From: Paracoccaceae bacterium
GTDB taxonomy: Bacteria > Pseudomonadota > Alphaproteobacteria > Rhodobacterales > Rhodobacteraceae
Reading direction: 5' to 3'
NCBI GenBank assembly: GCA_029243395.1
Contig: JAQWSE010000002.1
Span: forward strand, 186,001-250,000
Length of the DNA stretch: 64,000 bases
This document shows, piece after piece, positions 1 through 9,257 of the stretch; the first letter of the stretch is position 1; each line of letters opens with the position of its first letter. Both the position numbers and the translations under genes were made by a program. The notes under the pieces were generated by a model that searched no databases, was not told the DNA's origin, and was given only the letters and a program-made list of their open reading frames with translations.

Positions 1-1
1 C

Positions 2-1015
2 AATTCCCATATTGATGTTGTAGAGCCTGGATACGGATGGACAAAGGATCCATTCGCAGCTGTTGTCGAAAAAGATAGGATTTTTGGTCGCGGAACTTGC
101 GATATGAAGGGAGGTTTGGCATCAAGTATCATTGCTGTCGAGGCTTTTATTTCCGTTTGTCCAAGTTACTCTGGTGCAATAGAAATCTCTGCTACCGCTG
201 ATGAGGAGACAGGTGGCTTTGGTGGGGTGGCTTGGCTTGCAGAAAAGGGCTATTTTAGTCCGGAAAGGGTTCAACATGTGGTTATCCCTGAACCTCTCAA
301 CAAAGATAGGATTTGCCTTGGGCATCGAGGAGTGTGGTGGTCTGAAATAGAGACTAAGGGTCGAGTAGCCCATGGTTCTATGCCTTTTCTTGGTGATTGC
401 GCCATTAGGCATATGGGAGCAGTTCTCGATGAAATTGAACAATCGCTTTTGCCACAATTGGAGAAAAAAATTACAAGAATGCCTGTTGTTCCTGAGCAAG
501 CTAGAAAATCTACCCTAAATATTAATTCTATCCATGGTGGATTAGCTGAAGCAAGTGAGAGTTATAACGGCTACCCTTCTCCACTAGTTCCAGATAGTTG
601 TCGAATGATCTTAGATAGAAGATATTTAATGGAAGAATCGTTAGAACAGGTTAAGTCTGAAGTGTATGAGATATTAGATAAAGTAAAATTGACACGTCCA
701 AGCTTAGTTTATGAGATAAAGGATTTGTTTGAAGTTAAACCCTCTTATACTGACCCAACCTCTAGTATCGTTCAAACTGTTGGGGAGTCTATAAATCATG
801 TTCTTGGGGTATCACCCGAATATGTGGTATCACCTGGATCATATGATCAAAAACATATTGATAGGATTGGAAAGTTAAAAAACTGTATCGCTTATGGCCC
901 AGGTATCTTAGAGTTAGCTCATCAACCAGATGAATACATCTGTATTTCTGATATGATTGATGCTTCAAAGGTGATGGCTATGACGACCAATGATTTGTTA
1001 AACGGTGGAAGTTAG
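2..1015 (+). CDS. M20-family metallohydrolase (ArgE/DapE type), 5' end cut off
   Basis: The reading frame is open from base 2, so the start lies outside the window and about 337 codons are visible. It shows the M20 zinc-hydrolase signature: the HxD metal-ligand pair at visible residues 3-5, GRGTCDMKGG with the bridging Asp near residue 34, and DEETGG with the catalytic and ligand Glu near 68-69. A late His in ELAHQPDEY probably supplies the last ligand. The family removes acyl or aminoacyl groups from amino acids, such as acetylornithine or succinyl-diaminopimelate. The gene sits 27 bp before a peptide-type ABC transporter binding protein, so a catabolic amide hydrolase acting on the imported compound is more likely than a biosynthetic DapE or ArgE. 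The substrate is not determinable. Confidence 0.9.
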   Translation, partial: NSHIDVVEPGYGWTKDPFAAVVEKDRIFGRGTCDMKGGLASSIIAVEAFISVCPSYSGAIEISATADEETGGFGGVAWLAEKGYFSPERVQHVVIPEPLNKDRICLGHRGVWWSEIETKGRVAHGSMPFLGDCAIRHMGAVLDEIEQSLLPQLEKKITRMPVVPEQARKSTLNINSIHGGLAEASESYNGYPSPLVPDSCRMILDRRYLMEESLEQVKSEVYEILDKVKLTRPSLVYEIKDLFEVKPSYTDPTSSIVQTVGESINHVLGVSPEYVVSPGSYDQKHIDRIGKLKNCIAYGPGILELAHQPDEYICISDMIDASKVMAMTTNDLLNGGS

Positions 1016-1042
1016 TAAAAAAAACAAAAAAGGGAGATTACC

Positions 1043-2524
1043 ATGAGATTTTTAATAAACATATTTTGTGCTGCATCCGTATTATTTGGTACTTTAAATG
1101 CTGTTCACGCAGCTAGAAACTCAGTAGTGGTTGGAATGCAGTTAGAACCACCGAACCTCGATCCAACAGGAGGAGCTGCTGCCGCTATTGATGAAGTAGT
1201 TTACTCTAATATATTTGAAGGACTTACTCGATTTCAGGCTGATGGATCTGTTTCTTCTGGTTTAGCCAAATCTTGGAGTATTTCTGGAGATGGTTTGGTT
1301 TATACCTTCGAGCTTAACGATGGCGTAAAGTTTCATGATGGTAGTATTTTTGATGCGTCTGATGTGAAATTTTCTTTAGATAGAGCTCGAGCTGAAAATT
1401 CAACTAACGCACAAAAAGGTCTCTTCAAAGGAATAGAAGCTGTCAGTGTGATTAACCCATTAGTTGTTGAAATAAAACTATCTAATCCCAATGGGAGTTT
1501 CTTAAGGAATTTAGCTTGGGGTGATGCGATTATTCTTGACCAAGAAACGGCTGGGAAAGCAGCTACTGCGCCCGTTGGGACGGGACCATTCAAATTTTCT
1601 CAGTGGGTTAAAGGTGATCGGGTTGATTTAGTTAGAAACGAAGATTACTGGGGAAATTCTGTAGCACTAGAAAAGGCATCTTTTAAATTTATCTCTGATC
1701 CTACTGCTGCTTTTGCTGCATTGATGGCAGGTGATGTAGATGCTTTTCCAGTTTATCCTGCTCCAGAGACCCTAGCGCAATTTGATGCAGATCCTAACTT
1801 TAATGTCATAGTTGGTTCTACCGAGGGAGAAACTATACTTTCAACAAATAATCAGGCCGAGAATCTAAAGGATGTCAGAGTTAGGAAAGCAATCGCTCAT
1901 GCTATTAATAGACAAGAGATAGTTGATGGTGCGATGTTTGGATTTGGAACACCTATAGGAACTCATTTTGCTCCTCATCATCCTGATTATGTAGATTTGA
2001 CTGGGCAATCAAATTATGATCCAGATCGATCTATGGCATTACTTGCAGAGGCAGGACATGCAGGAGGATTAACCCTTTCGCTGAAGCTGCCACCCCCTTC
2101 CTATGCGAGGAGAGGCGGAGAAATTATAGCATCTCAATTAAGAGCGGTTGGCATAGAAACTAAGATGGAAAATTTAGAATGGTCACAATGGCTTGAACAA
2201 GTCTTTAAAGGGAAAGATTATGATTTAACAATTGTCAGTCATACCGAACCTATGGATATTGGAATTTATGGTAATCCAAAATATTATTTCCAGTATGATA
2301 GCCAGGAATTCAGAGACCTGATGACTCAACTTAATCTAGAAACTGATGCAAATAAAAGATCTAGTATTTTGAAGAATGCTCAAAAACTTATTTCGAAAGA
2401 TTATGTTAATGGGTATCTCTTTCAATTAGCTAAAACTGGAGTTGCAAATGCAAAGCTTGTTGGTTTGTGGAAAAACTCACCGACCCAGGCAAATGATTTA
2501 ACTGGTGTTAGTTGGAAAGAATAA
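1043..2524 (+). CDS. ABC transporter periplasmic binding protein, family 5 (peptide/nickel type)
   Basis: 493 residues with an N-terminal signal peptide (hydrophobic core about 5-20, cleavage near AHA-A at 21-24). The mature part begins like SBP family 5 proteins (VVGMQLEPPNLDPTGG) and keeps the YSNIFEGL and DGVKFHDG stretches typical of DppA/OppA-like proteins. It captures small peptides or related amides in the periplasm for the permeases encoded next. A good ribosome-binding site (AGGGAG) lies just ahead of the ATG. A 15-bp stem-loop follows the stop codon, which fits the usual excess of binding protein over permease. The ligand is unknown; the M20 and P1 hydrolases nearby suggest an N-acylated or peptide-like compound. 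Confidence 0.93.
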   Translation: MRFLINIFCAASVLFGTLNAVHAARNSVVVGMQLEPPNLDPTGGAAAAIDEVVYSNIFEGLTRFQADGSVSSGLAKSWSISGDGLVYTFELNDGVKFHDGSIFDASDVKFSLDRARAENSTNAQKGLFKGIEAVSVINPLVVEIKLSNPNGSFLRNLAWGDAIILDQETAGKAATAPVGTGPFKFSQWVKGDRVDLVRNEDYWGNSVALEKASFKFISDPTAAFAALMAGDVDAFPVYPAPETLAQFDADPNFNVIVGSTEGETILSTNNQAENLKDVRVRKAIAHAINRQEIVDGAMFGFGTPIGTHFAPHHPDYVDLTGQSNYDPDRSMALLAEAGHAGGLTLSLKLPPPSYARRGGEIIASQLRAVGIETKMENLEWSQWLEQVFKGKDYDLTIVSHTEPMDIGIYGNPKYYFQYDSQEFRDLMTQLNLETDANKRSSILKNAQKLISKDYVNGYLFQLAKTGVANAKLVGLWKNSPTQANDLTGVSWKE

Positions 2525-2556
2525 GAAAAAGAGTTATTCTTGAGTAATTATAACAA

Positions 2557-2598
2557 TTTTTCAGGCTAATCTTTCTAGTATAAGGTTAGCTTGAAAAA
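2557..2598 (+). repeat. Stem-loop between binding-protein and permease genes
   Basis: Bases 2557-2571 pair with 2584-2598 over 15 consecutive positions, including two G-U pairs, around a 12-base loop. No T-run follows, so it is not a standard intrinsic terminator. Its place directly after a solute-binding-protein gene resembles stabilising hairpins that raise binding-protein mRNA above permease mRNA. The pairing is seen; the role is inferred. Confidence 0.6.
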
Positions 2599-2663
2599 CC
2601 TCGGCAAATATAAATTGAAAGTTTATAGTAATTCTCTGATATTATTACCCATTTAAAGATACC

Positions 2664-3611
2664 ATGTTTTCTTACGTCTTTTCTAGAATGAGAGTATTAA
2701 TTCTAAGTCTTCTTTTTGCTTCTTTTATCATTTTTTTGATGATTGAAATCATTCCAGGAGACCCGGCATCTTTTATGCTTGGAATTAACGCTGAACCAGA
2801 GACTATTCAGGCACTTAAAAAAGAGTTAGGCTTGGATGTTTCCAAGTTTCAGAGATATCTAGACTGGATAACCGGTATGCTTGCTGGTGACTTCGGAGTA
2901 TCTTACACATATCGTGTTCCTGTATCGGAATTAGTTCTATCCAGGCTGGGGGTTTCTATCCCTTTAGCCTTATATGCAATATTGCTTTCCACAATCATTG
3001 CTTTACCTGTGGGACTTTTTGCTGCCGCAAATCACGGAGGATTCCGAGACTGGTCTGTCATGGGGTTTACTCAACTTGGCATAGCCATTCCTAATTTTTG
3101 GTTTGCTATGGTATTAGTATTAATCTTCTCCATTTATCTAAAGTGGTTTTCTGCTGGAGGGGTTCCTGGTTGGGAAAAGGGAATTTTACTAAACCTTAAA
3201 GCACTAACTTTGCCAGCATTTGCTTTAGCTCTACCGCAAGCATCTATATTGGCTAGGGTGATGCGATCGGCAATCATTGATACTTTGAGTCAAGATTATT
3301 TTCGGACTGCTAGGGCAAGTGGACTTACTTATGGCCAAGCTATTTTTAGACATGCCTTTAGAAATGCTTTAATTCCTGTCCTAACAATTATTGGATTACA
3401 ATTTTCTTTCTTAATAGCTGGCGCCATAATAATAGAGAACGTATTTTTTCTGCCAGGCCTTGGGCGTTTAATTTTTCAAGGCATTGTTCAAAGAGATTTG
3501 ATAGTGGTTGAAAGCGTTGTCATGTTGTTAGTGTTTGCTGTTGTCTTAGTTAATTTTCTTGTTGATATGGCCTATCTTGTGGTGGATCCTAGGCTGAGGG
3601 GGAACAAATGA
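2664..3611 (+). CDS. ABC transporter permease, DppB/OppB type
   Basis: 315 residues with about six membrane segments, opening with the DppB-like stretch FSYVFSRMRVLIL. It carries IPGDPA near residue 30, ELGLD near 55, and the cytoplasmic EAA-type coupling loop around 210-235 (YFRTARASGLTYGQAIFRHAFRNAL), here quoted in pieces: YFRTARASG, then HAFRNAL. The C-terminal DPRLRG is typical of the family. It forms half of the inner-membrane channel for peptide-type substrates. The stop overlaps the next permease start by 4 bp (ATGA), implying translational coupling. Confidence 0.93.
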   Translation: MFSYVFSRMRVLILSLLFASFIIFLMIEIIPGDPASFMLGINAEPETIQALKKELGLDVSKFQRYLDWITGMLAGDFGVSYTYRVPVSELVLSRLGVSIPLALYAILLSTIIALPVGLFAAANHGGFRDWSVMGFTQLGIAIPNFWFAMVLVLIFSIYLKWFSAGGVPGWEKGILLNLKALTLPAFALALPQASILARVMRSAIIDTLSQDYFRTARASGLTYGQAIFRHAFRNALIPVLTIIGLQFSFLIAGAIIIENVFFLPGLGRLIFQGIVQRDLIVVESVVMLLVFAVVLVNFLVDMAYLVVDPRLRGNK

Positions 3612-4429
3612 AAATTCCTCTCGCATTTATTATTGGCTGCATTTTATCTTTTTTATTTTTCGTAATGACGATCGTATCACTTTTTTGGATTCCTCATGAA
3701 GTAGAAAAGCTTAATATTTTAGAAAGATTAAAAGGCCCTAGTTATCAATATTTCCTAGGTACTGACCATTTTGGTAGAGATATTTTCTCAATGTTAATGG
3801 TAGGAGGACAGACCTCTATTACAGTAGCCCTTATAGCGGTCTCTGTGGGTATGATTTTTGGTATACCTCTTGGATTATTAGCTGCTGCATCAAGACAATC
3901 AATTTGGGATGACTTAATAATGCGAAGCAATGATTTGATTTTTGCATTTCCTTCTTTGGTCATCGCTATATTAATTACAGCGGTCTTTGGTCCCTCGGCT
4001 ATTAATGCTATTATAGCTATAGGCATATTCAACGTCCCAGTTTTTGCTCGAGTAACAAGAGGGGCCGCTTTGTCTATCTGGACATTAGATTTTATTTTAT
4101 CCGCAAGAATAGCAGGTAAGGGTTCTCTCAGGATTTCGGTAGAACACATTTTACCGAACATACTTAGCTTACTTATTGTTCAGGGTAGTATCCAATTCAG
4201 TTTGGGAATATTGGCAGAAGCAGGTTTATCGTATGTAGGCTTGGGGGTTCAACCTCCAACACCATCTTGGGGTAGAATGTTAGCCGATAGTCAGACTATG
4301 ATTTCGTTTGCTCCTAACTTAGCATTATTTCCAGGCATTACGATCATTTTGGCAGTTTTGGGACTCAATCTTTTGGGCGACGGGGCTAGAGATCTACTTG
4401 ATCCTAGGTTGCAGGACAAGATACGATGA
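3608..4429 (+). CDS. ABC transporter permease, DppC/OppC type
   Basis: 273 residues with about six membrane segments. Family marks are GTDHFGRDIFS near residue 51, the coupling loop with ARIAGKGSLRI, HILPN and GLSYVGLGVQPPTPSWG toward the C-terminus, and DPRLQ at the end. It pairs with the preceding DppB-type subunit to form the translocation pore. It overlaps both neighbours by 4 bp, so the transporter genes form one tightly coupled operon. Confidence 0.93.
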   Translation: MKIPLAFIIGCILSFLFFVMTIVSLFWIPHEVEKLNILERLKGPSYQYFLGTDHFGRDIFSMLMVGGQTSITVALIAVSVGMIFGIPLGLLAAASRQSIWDDLIMRSNDLIFAFPSLVIAILITAVFGPSAINAIIAIGIFNVPVFARVTRGAALSIWTLDFILSARIAGKGSLRISVEHILPNILSLLIVQGSIQFSLGILAEAGLSYVGLGVQPPTPSWGRMLADSQTMISFAPNLALFPGITIILAVLGLNLLGDGARDLLDPRLQDKIR

Positions 4430-6024
4430 ATATCCTGTCAGTATCCGATTTTAGCCTAACGTTTAAAAATAAGAACATTCTAAAAAATGTTCATTTGAAA
4501 GTTGCCCCTGGTCAAATAGTTGGTTTAGCAGGTGAATCCGGATCAGGTAAAAGTATGACAGCACTCTCCATACTGAACCTCTTGCCAAGCTATAGCAAAA
4601 AAACTGGGAAAATTTTCTTTAAGGATTCATGTATAAGTGACTTCTCTGATAAAGAAATGTGCAGAATAAGAGGTGATAAAATTAGTTTGATCTTTCAGGA
4701 GCCTTTAACGGCTTTGAACCCCTTAAAAACTATTCAATCACAGGTAGCCGAACCTTTACTAATTCATAAAAACTACACCAAAAGGGAGGCAAATCAGGTA
4801 GCTGCTGACACATTGCATAGAGTTGGATTGCCTAAGCATCTCCTTCATCGAGATGTTTACCCTCATGAAATTTCGGGAGGCCAACAGCAGAGAGTTTTAA
4901 TAGCTAAAGGCTTTGTCGCAAAACCAAACCTTATAATCGCTGATGAACCCACTACTTCATTGGATGTTACGACCCAAGCCGGTATTCTTAAATTGTTGGA
5001 AGACCTAGTTAAAAGTGAGGGTGTGTCCCTTTTGTTAATAACACATGATTTGGCAGTATTATCACAATGTGCGCATAGAGTTGCCATTATGAAGTCTGGA
5101 GAAATTGTTGAGGAAGGAGAAACTGAGGAAGTCTTTCGGCAGAGGAAAAGTCAGTATACAAGGAAATTACTAGATTCCGTAAATTATGCTCCAGCAAAGA
5201 AAAGTAAAGCATCTGGAAAGCTATTATTGTCGGTTGATAAAATTAGCTCCAGCTATGGCAGTAGTGAAAGTTTGTTTGCCAGCAAACAAGCTAAGTTTAA
5301 GGTCCTGAATAATGTGACCCTAAAGATTTTTGAAAGAGAAATTCTTGGAGTAGTAGGTGAGTCAGGTTCAGGAAAATCTACGCTCGTAAAGACAATATTG
5401 GGTGTTCACAAATATGAAAATGGCTCAATTATTCTTAATAACAAAAAGATAGATGCTGGTAAATACATAGACTCAGAAACCCGCTCTTTAATGCAGGTGG
5501 TTTTTCAGGATCCTTACGGTTCATTTAATCCGCGTCATAAGATAAGACGTTTGGTCGCAGAACCTTTTCATCTTGTTAAAGGGGTATTTACAAAAAAGGA
5601 CATAAATGACCGAGTTGATATAGCCCTCCGCGAGGTCGGTTTGTCACCAGACGATGCGAAAAGGTATATTCATGAATTTTCAGGTGGCCAACGTCAAAGA
5701 ATAGCTATAGCTAGAGCTTTGATTATTAAACCAAAGCTGATCATTCTAGATGAAGCTGTATCAGCCTTGGATGTTTCAATAAAGGCTCAAATACTGGATT
5801 TATTAGCAGAACTAGCACAAAGGCACGCCCTGTCTTATTTGTTTGTTAGTCATGATCTTTCTGTGGTACAAAATGTCTCCAATAGGGTTATAGTCATGCA
5901 AAAGGGTACTGTGGTTGAAGAAGGTACAGCGTCTGAAATTTTATCTTTTCCTAAGGCTGATTATACTAAGAAACTGGTAAAGGCTATACCAAAGATACCG
6001 GTTAGCTGGCTTTCGGGAGGATAG
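4426..6024 (+). CDS. Fused double ABC ATPase (DppD-DppF type)
   Basis: 532 residues containing two complete nucleotide-binding domains. The first has Walker A GESGSGKS near 37-44, signature SGGQQQR near 151 and Walker B LIIADEP. The second has Walker A GESGSGKS near 309-316, signature SGGQRQR near 420 and LIILDEA. Both resemble oligopeptide/dipeptide transporter ATPases, which in many bacteria are two separate proteins. One polypeptide can thus supply both ATPase sites that drive the DppB/DppC-type permeases encoded upstream. The start overlaps the DppC-type gene by 4 bp, and the stop is followed one base later by the aldehyde dehydrogenase start. Confidence 0.95.
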   Translation: MNILSVSDFSLTFKNKNILKNVHLKVAPGQIVGLAGESGSGKSMTALSILNLLPSYSKKTGKIFFKDSCISDFSDKEMCRIRGDKISLIFQEPLTALNPLKTIQSQVAEPLLIHKNYTKREANQVAADTLHRVGLPKHLLHRDVYPHEISGGQQQRVLIAKGFVAKPNLIIADEPTTSLDVTTQAGILKLLEDLVKSEGVSLLLITHDLAVLSQCAHRVAIMKSGEIVEEGETEEVFRQRKSQYTRKLLDSVNYAPAKKSKASGKLLLSVDKISSSYGSSESLFASKQAKFKVLNNVTLKIFEREILGVVGESGSGKSTLVKTILGVHKYENGSIILNNKKIDAGKYIDSETRSLMQVVFQDPYGSFNPRHKIRRLVAEPFHLVKGVFTKKDINDRVDIALREVGLSPDDAKRYIHEFSGGQRQRIAIARALIIKPKLIILDEAVSALDVSIKAQILDLLAELAQRHALSYLFVSHDLSVVQNVSNRVIVMQKGTVVEEGTASEILSFPKADYTKKLVKAIPKIPVSWLSGG

Positions 6025-6025
6025 A

Positions 6026-7480
6026 ATGCTTACTGATCATCTTTGGTACCCTACTGAGAAAATTTTTGTCAATGGTCATTGGAAAGAACCTGACTCAGGT
6101 AATCATGTAGAGTTAGTAAATCCATCGAATGGAGAGACCATAGCTAATATTGCCCAAGGTAATAGCCGAGATATTGAGAGTTCTGTTTCAGCGGCGCTGA
6201 ATGCACTGAAAGGTCCATGGGGAAAATCAACAGCAGTTCAGAGAGGTCGTCTTTTGCTAAGGTTATCAGATTTGGTGAAAAAGCGTTTGAATAATTTAGC
6301 TTATATTGAGTCTGTTGACGTTGGTAAACCGCTTACACAGTCAAAAAATGATGCTATTGCTTTGGCACGTTATTTTGAATTCTATGGTGGTGCTAGCGAC
6401 AAGATAACCGGGGAAACAATACCATATTTAAATGGTTATACAGTCTATACCCTTAGAGAACCTCATGGTGTCACTGGCCACATTGTTCCTTGGAATTATC
6501 CTATGCAAATTATTGGAAGAACTTTAGGAGCAGCTCTAGCTATGGGCAATGCTTGTATTCTAAAACCGTCAGAAGAAGCTTGCTTGACTGCTCTAGCTAT
6601 AGGAGAACTAGCAAGGGAGGCGGGTTTTCCAGATGGCGCAATTAATATTGTGCCTGGGCTAGGGACTGAGGCTGGACGGAATTTATCCCAACATCCTGAG
6701 GTAAGGCACCTATCATTTACTGGTTCTGTTGAGGTTGGACAGGCTATTCAAACTGAAGCGGCAAAAAACTTAGTACCTGTCACATTAGAACTAGGTGGCA
6801 AGTCTCCTCAAATAGTATTCGAAGATGCAGATCTAGATAAGGCTATGCCTTTTTTGGTAAACGCTGGAATACAGAATGCTGGTCAAACATGTTCAGCCTC
6901 TTCTCGTATTCTGGTATCTAAGAAAATCTACCCAGAGTTGGCGGCAAGAATGGCAGAAATTTATAAAAATTTGAGAGTAAGCCAGGCATTAGATGATTTG
7001 GAATTAGGTCCAGTCATTTCTCAGAGGCAGAAGGATGTCATTGAGAAGTATATTAAAAACGCCAGGGATTTGGAGGAGCTTTCTATAGGAAATGCCATGG
7101 ACGGTTTACCCGAAAAAGGTAATTATGTACTACCAAGACTTTTTGGTAATGTTCCTAATTCACATAAATTAGCTCAAGAAGAGATTTTTGGTCCAGTTCA
7201 GGTTATTATCCCTTTTGACGATGAAGAAGAGGCAATTAATATAGCAAACGATACTAAATATGGTTTAGTAGCGTCGGTTTGGACCAAAGATGGTGCAAGG
7301 CAGATGCGGGTAGCCAAGGCTATAAAATCTGGCCAGGTATTTATCAATAATTATGGGGCTGGGGGAGGTGTAGAACTTCCTTTCGGTGGGACTGGACATT
7401 CTGGGCACGGAAGAGAAAAAGGTTTTGAAGCCTTGTATGGGTTTTCAACACTTAAGACAGTGGCGGCTTTTCATGGTTAA
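6026..7480 (+). CDS. NAD(P)-dependent aldehyde dehydrogenase
   Basis: 484 residues, full length for the family. The catalytic Cys is residue 289 (GQTCSASSR) and the general-base Glu is residue 255 (LELGGKSP). The cofactor-binding PWNYP and KPSEEA motifs and the FTGSVEVG turn are present. It oxidises an aldehyde to the carboxylate in the cytoplasm, and overall it resembles the betaine-aldehyde/aminoaldehyde branch. It starts one base after the ABC ATPase stop, so the aldehyde probably arises from the imported compound. Substrate assignment by family similarity alone is not safe. Confidence 0.93.
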   Translation: MLTDHLWYPTEKIFVNGHWKEPDSGNHVELVNPSNGETIANIAQGNSRDIESSVSAALNALKGPWGKSTAVQRGRLLLRLSDLVKKRLNNLAYIESVDVGKPLTQSKNDAIALARYFEFYGGASDKITGETIPYLNGYTVYTLREPHGVTGHIVPWNYPMQIIGRTLGAALAMGNACILKPSEEACLTALAIGELAREAGFPDGAINIVPGLGTEAGRNLSQHPEVRHLSFTGSVEVGQAIQTEAAKNLVPVTLELGGKSPQIVFEDADLDKAMPFLVNAGIQNAGQTCSASSRILVSKKIYPELAARMAEIYKNLRVSQALDDLELGPVISQRQKDVIEKYIKNARDLEELSIGNAMDGLPEKGNYVLPRLFGNVPNSHKLAQEEIFGPVQVIIPFDDEEEAINIANDTKYGLVASVWTKDGARQMRVAKAIKSGQVFINNYGAGGGVELPFGGTGHSGHGREKGFEALYGFSTLKTVAAFHG

Positions 7481-7500
7481 TAAGAAATAAAGGGTTTGGT

Positions 7501-8241
7501 ATGAGGTTAGAGAATAAGGTAGCGATTGTAACTGGTGGTGGATCAGGCTTTGGCGCTGGAATAGTCAAGAAGTTTTCCGAAGAAGGAGCTAAAGTCGTTG
7601 TAGCAGATATTAATATTACTGCTGCTGAAGAAATTGCAAATTCTTTTAAAAGCTTTCCAATTGAGGTGGATGTTTCAAAATCTGAGAGCTTTAAGAATAT
7701 GATTAATAAGACATTAGGGCATTTTGAAAGAATTGATATCATAGTAAATAATGCTGGTATCACCCACTTACCAAAAAATATGGAAGAGGTTCAGGAATCA
7801 GAGTTCGATAGGATCTTTGCCGTAAATTCTAAATCAGTTTATTTTAGTGCAAAGTACTTAGTACCACTCATGACTGCAGGCGAAGGAGGTGTTATTTTAA
7901 ATGTAGCTTCGACTGCAGGAATTTCACCAAGACCACATCTTAGCTGGTATAACGCTTCAAAGGGTTGGATGATCAGTGCAACTAAGTCTATGGCTGTAGA
8001 ACTTGCCCCAAAGGGAATTCGGGTTAATGCTATAGCTCCCGTTGCAGGAGAGACTCCGCTGTTAAAAAGTTTTCTTGGCGAAGATACTCCTGAAAGAAGA
8101 AAGAAATTCTTGGCGACTATTCCCATTGGACGGTTTTCTACCCCAGAGGATATGGGTAATGCTGCTTGTTTTCTCTGTTCTAATGAGGCTTCTATGATCA
8201 CAGGAACTATCTTAGAAGTTGACGGGGGACGTTGTATTTAG
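7501..8241 (+). CDS. SDR-family oxidoreductase
   Basis: 246 residues, a classical short-chain dehydrogenase/reductase. It has the Rossmann glycine motif TGGGSGFG near 12-19, NNAG near 87-90, and the catalytic Ser and YxxxK (YNASKG near 151). The C-terminal EVDGG is typical. It interconverts an alcohol and a ketone or aldehyde using NAD(P). It follows the aldehyde dehydrogenase by 20 bp, and its stop overlaps the next gene's preferred GTG start by one base, so it belongs to the same operon. Pairing with the aldehyde dehydrogenase suggests alcohol to aldehyde to acid oxidation of one moiety (inference). Confidence 0.92.
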   Translation: MRLENKVAIVTGGGSGFGAGIVKKFSEEGAKVVVADINITAAEEIANSFKSFPIEVDVSKSESFKNMINKTLGHFERIDIIVNNAGITHLPKNMEEVQESEFDRIFAVNSKSVYFSAKYLVPLMTAGEGGVILNVASTAGISPRPHLSWYNASKGWMISATKSMAVELAPKGIRVNAIAPVAGETPLLKSFLGEDTPERRKKFLATIPIGRFSTPEDMGNAACFLCSNEASMITGTILEVDGGRCI

Positions 8242-9254
8242 TGGAATTTTTCAAACCGGGACCAAAAAACCTAATATCTGACGTTGAAGGCATCCTTGTT
8301 GGGAACGCTGAAGATCAGTTAGTTAATACGGGAACTACAGTACTAACTAGCAAGAAACCATTTGTAGCAAGTTATAAAGTTTTAGGTGGAGCTCCAGGAA
8401 CCAGAGAAACTGATTTACTTGAGCCAGAAAAGTTAGTTGAGAAAATAGATGCTATTGTTTTATCTGGAGGATCAGCTTTTGGATTAGAAGCAGCTTCGGA
8501 AGTGACTAACCAACTAAGGTCACATGATAGGGGTTACCCTGTAGGAGAACATAGAGTGCCGATTGTGCCTGGGGCCATAATTTTTGATCTAACCAATGGA
8601 GGTAAAAAGAATTGGGTAAAAAATCCATATGTTGATCTCGCTAAGAAGGCTTATTCTAATATTTCAGATGACTTTAAAATAGGATCCTATGGTGCTGGAA
8701 AGGGTGCCGTTTCAGGCAATATAAAAGGGGGTCTGGGTTCTGCCTCGATTGTAGTAGTAAATAAATTTACTGTTGGTGCGCTCATTGTTGTGAATTCTTT
8801 TGGCAGTACTGTTGTTGAAGACGAACCCCATTTTTGGGCTGCTCCATTTGAAATTGGGAATGAATTCGGAGGGCTTGGACCAGCAAGTAAATTCAATTCT
8901 ATTCAGAAAATCAGAAAGGCATCTCAGGAAGATTTTTCAAAAAACACCGTAATAGGAATTATAGCTACAGATGCCAAACTTTCAAAATCACAGTGTAAGT
9001 TTTTGGCAACAACTGCCCATGATGGTATAGCGAGGGCAGTTTTCCCATCACATACAAGTTTTGATGGTGATCTTATTTTTTCTGTTTCAACTGGGAATAA
9101 AGATTTGTCTGATGATCCAAATGAAATATTGATGATTAATCATGCCGCTTCTCTATGTGTTTCGAGAGCTATAGCAAGAGGAGTATATCATGCTACTAAT
9201 AGTGGCAATGATTTGTTCCCATCATTTCAAAGAAAATTTTTTTTCAAGGCATGA
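8241..9254 (+). CDS. P1-family self-processing hydrolase (NylC/DmpA-like)
   Basis: 337 residues from the GTG start at 8241, which overlaps the upstream stop (TAGTG) and has a G-rich ribosome-binding site 12 bases away. An in-frame TTG at 8232 is possible but is only three bases from that site. The fold signature is clear: LSGGSAFGLEAA and the GxGKGA stretch (GSYGAGKGAVSG). At residues 235-236 lies an Asn-Thr step (KNTVIGIIATDA) that matches the autocleavage site of P1/NylC-type N-terminal nucleophile hydrolases, where the new N-terminal Thr becomes catalytic. Relatives cleave beta-amino or omega-amino amides or N-terminal residues of peptides. Here it probably opens an amide brought in by the ABC transporter. 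Confidence 0.85.
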   Translation: MEFFKPGPKNLISDVEGILVGNAEDQLVNTGTTVLTSKKPFVASYKVLGGAPGTRETDLLEPEKLVEKIDAIVLSGGSAFGLEAASEVTNQLRSHDRGYPVGEHRVPIVPGAIIFDLTNGGKKNWVKNPYVDLAKKAYSNISDDFKIGSYGAGKGAVSGNIKGGLGSASIVVVNKFTVGALIVVNSFGSTVVEDEPHFWAAPFEIGNEFGGLGPASKFNSIQKIRKASQEDFSKNTVIGIIATDAKLSKSQCKFLATTAHDGIARAVFPSHTSFDGDLIFSVSTGNKDLSDDPNEILMINHAASLCVSRAIARGVYHATNSGNDLFPSFQRKFFFKA

Positions 9255-9257
9255 GTA

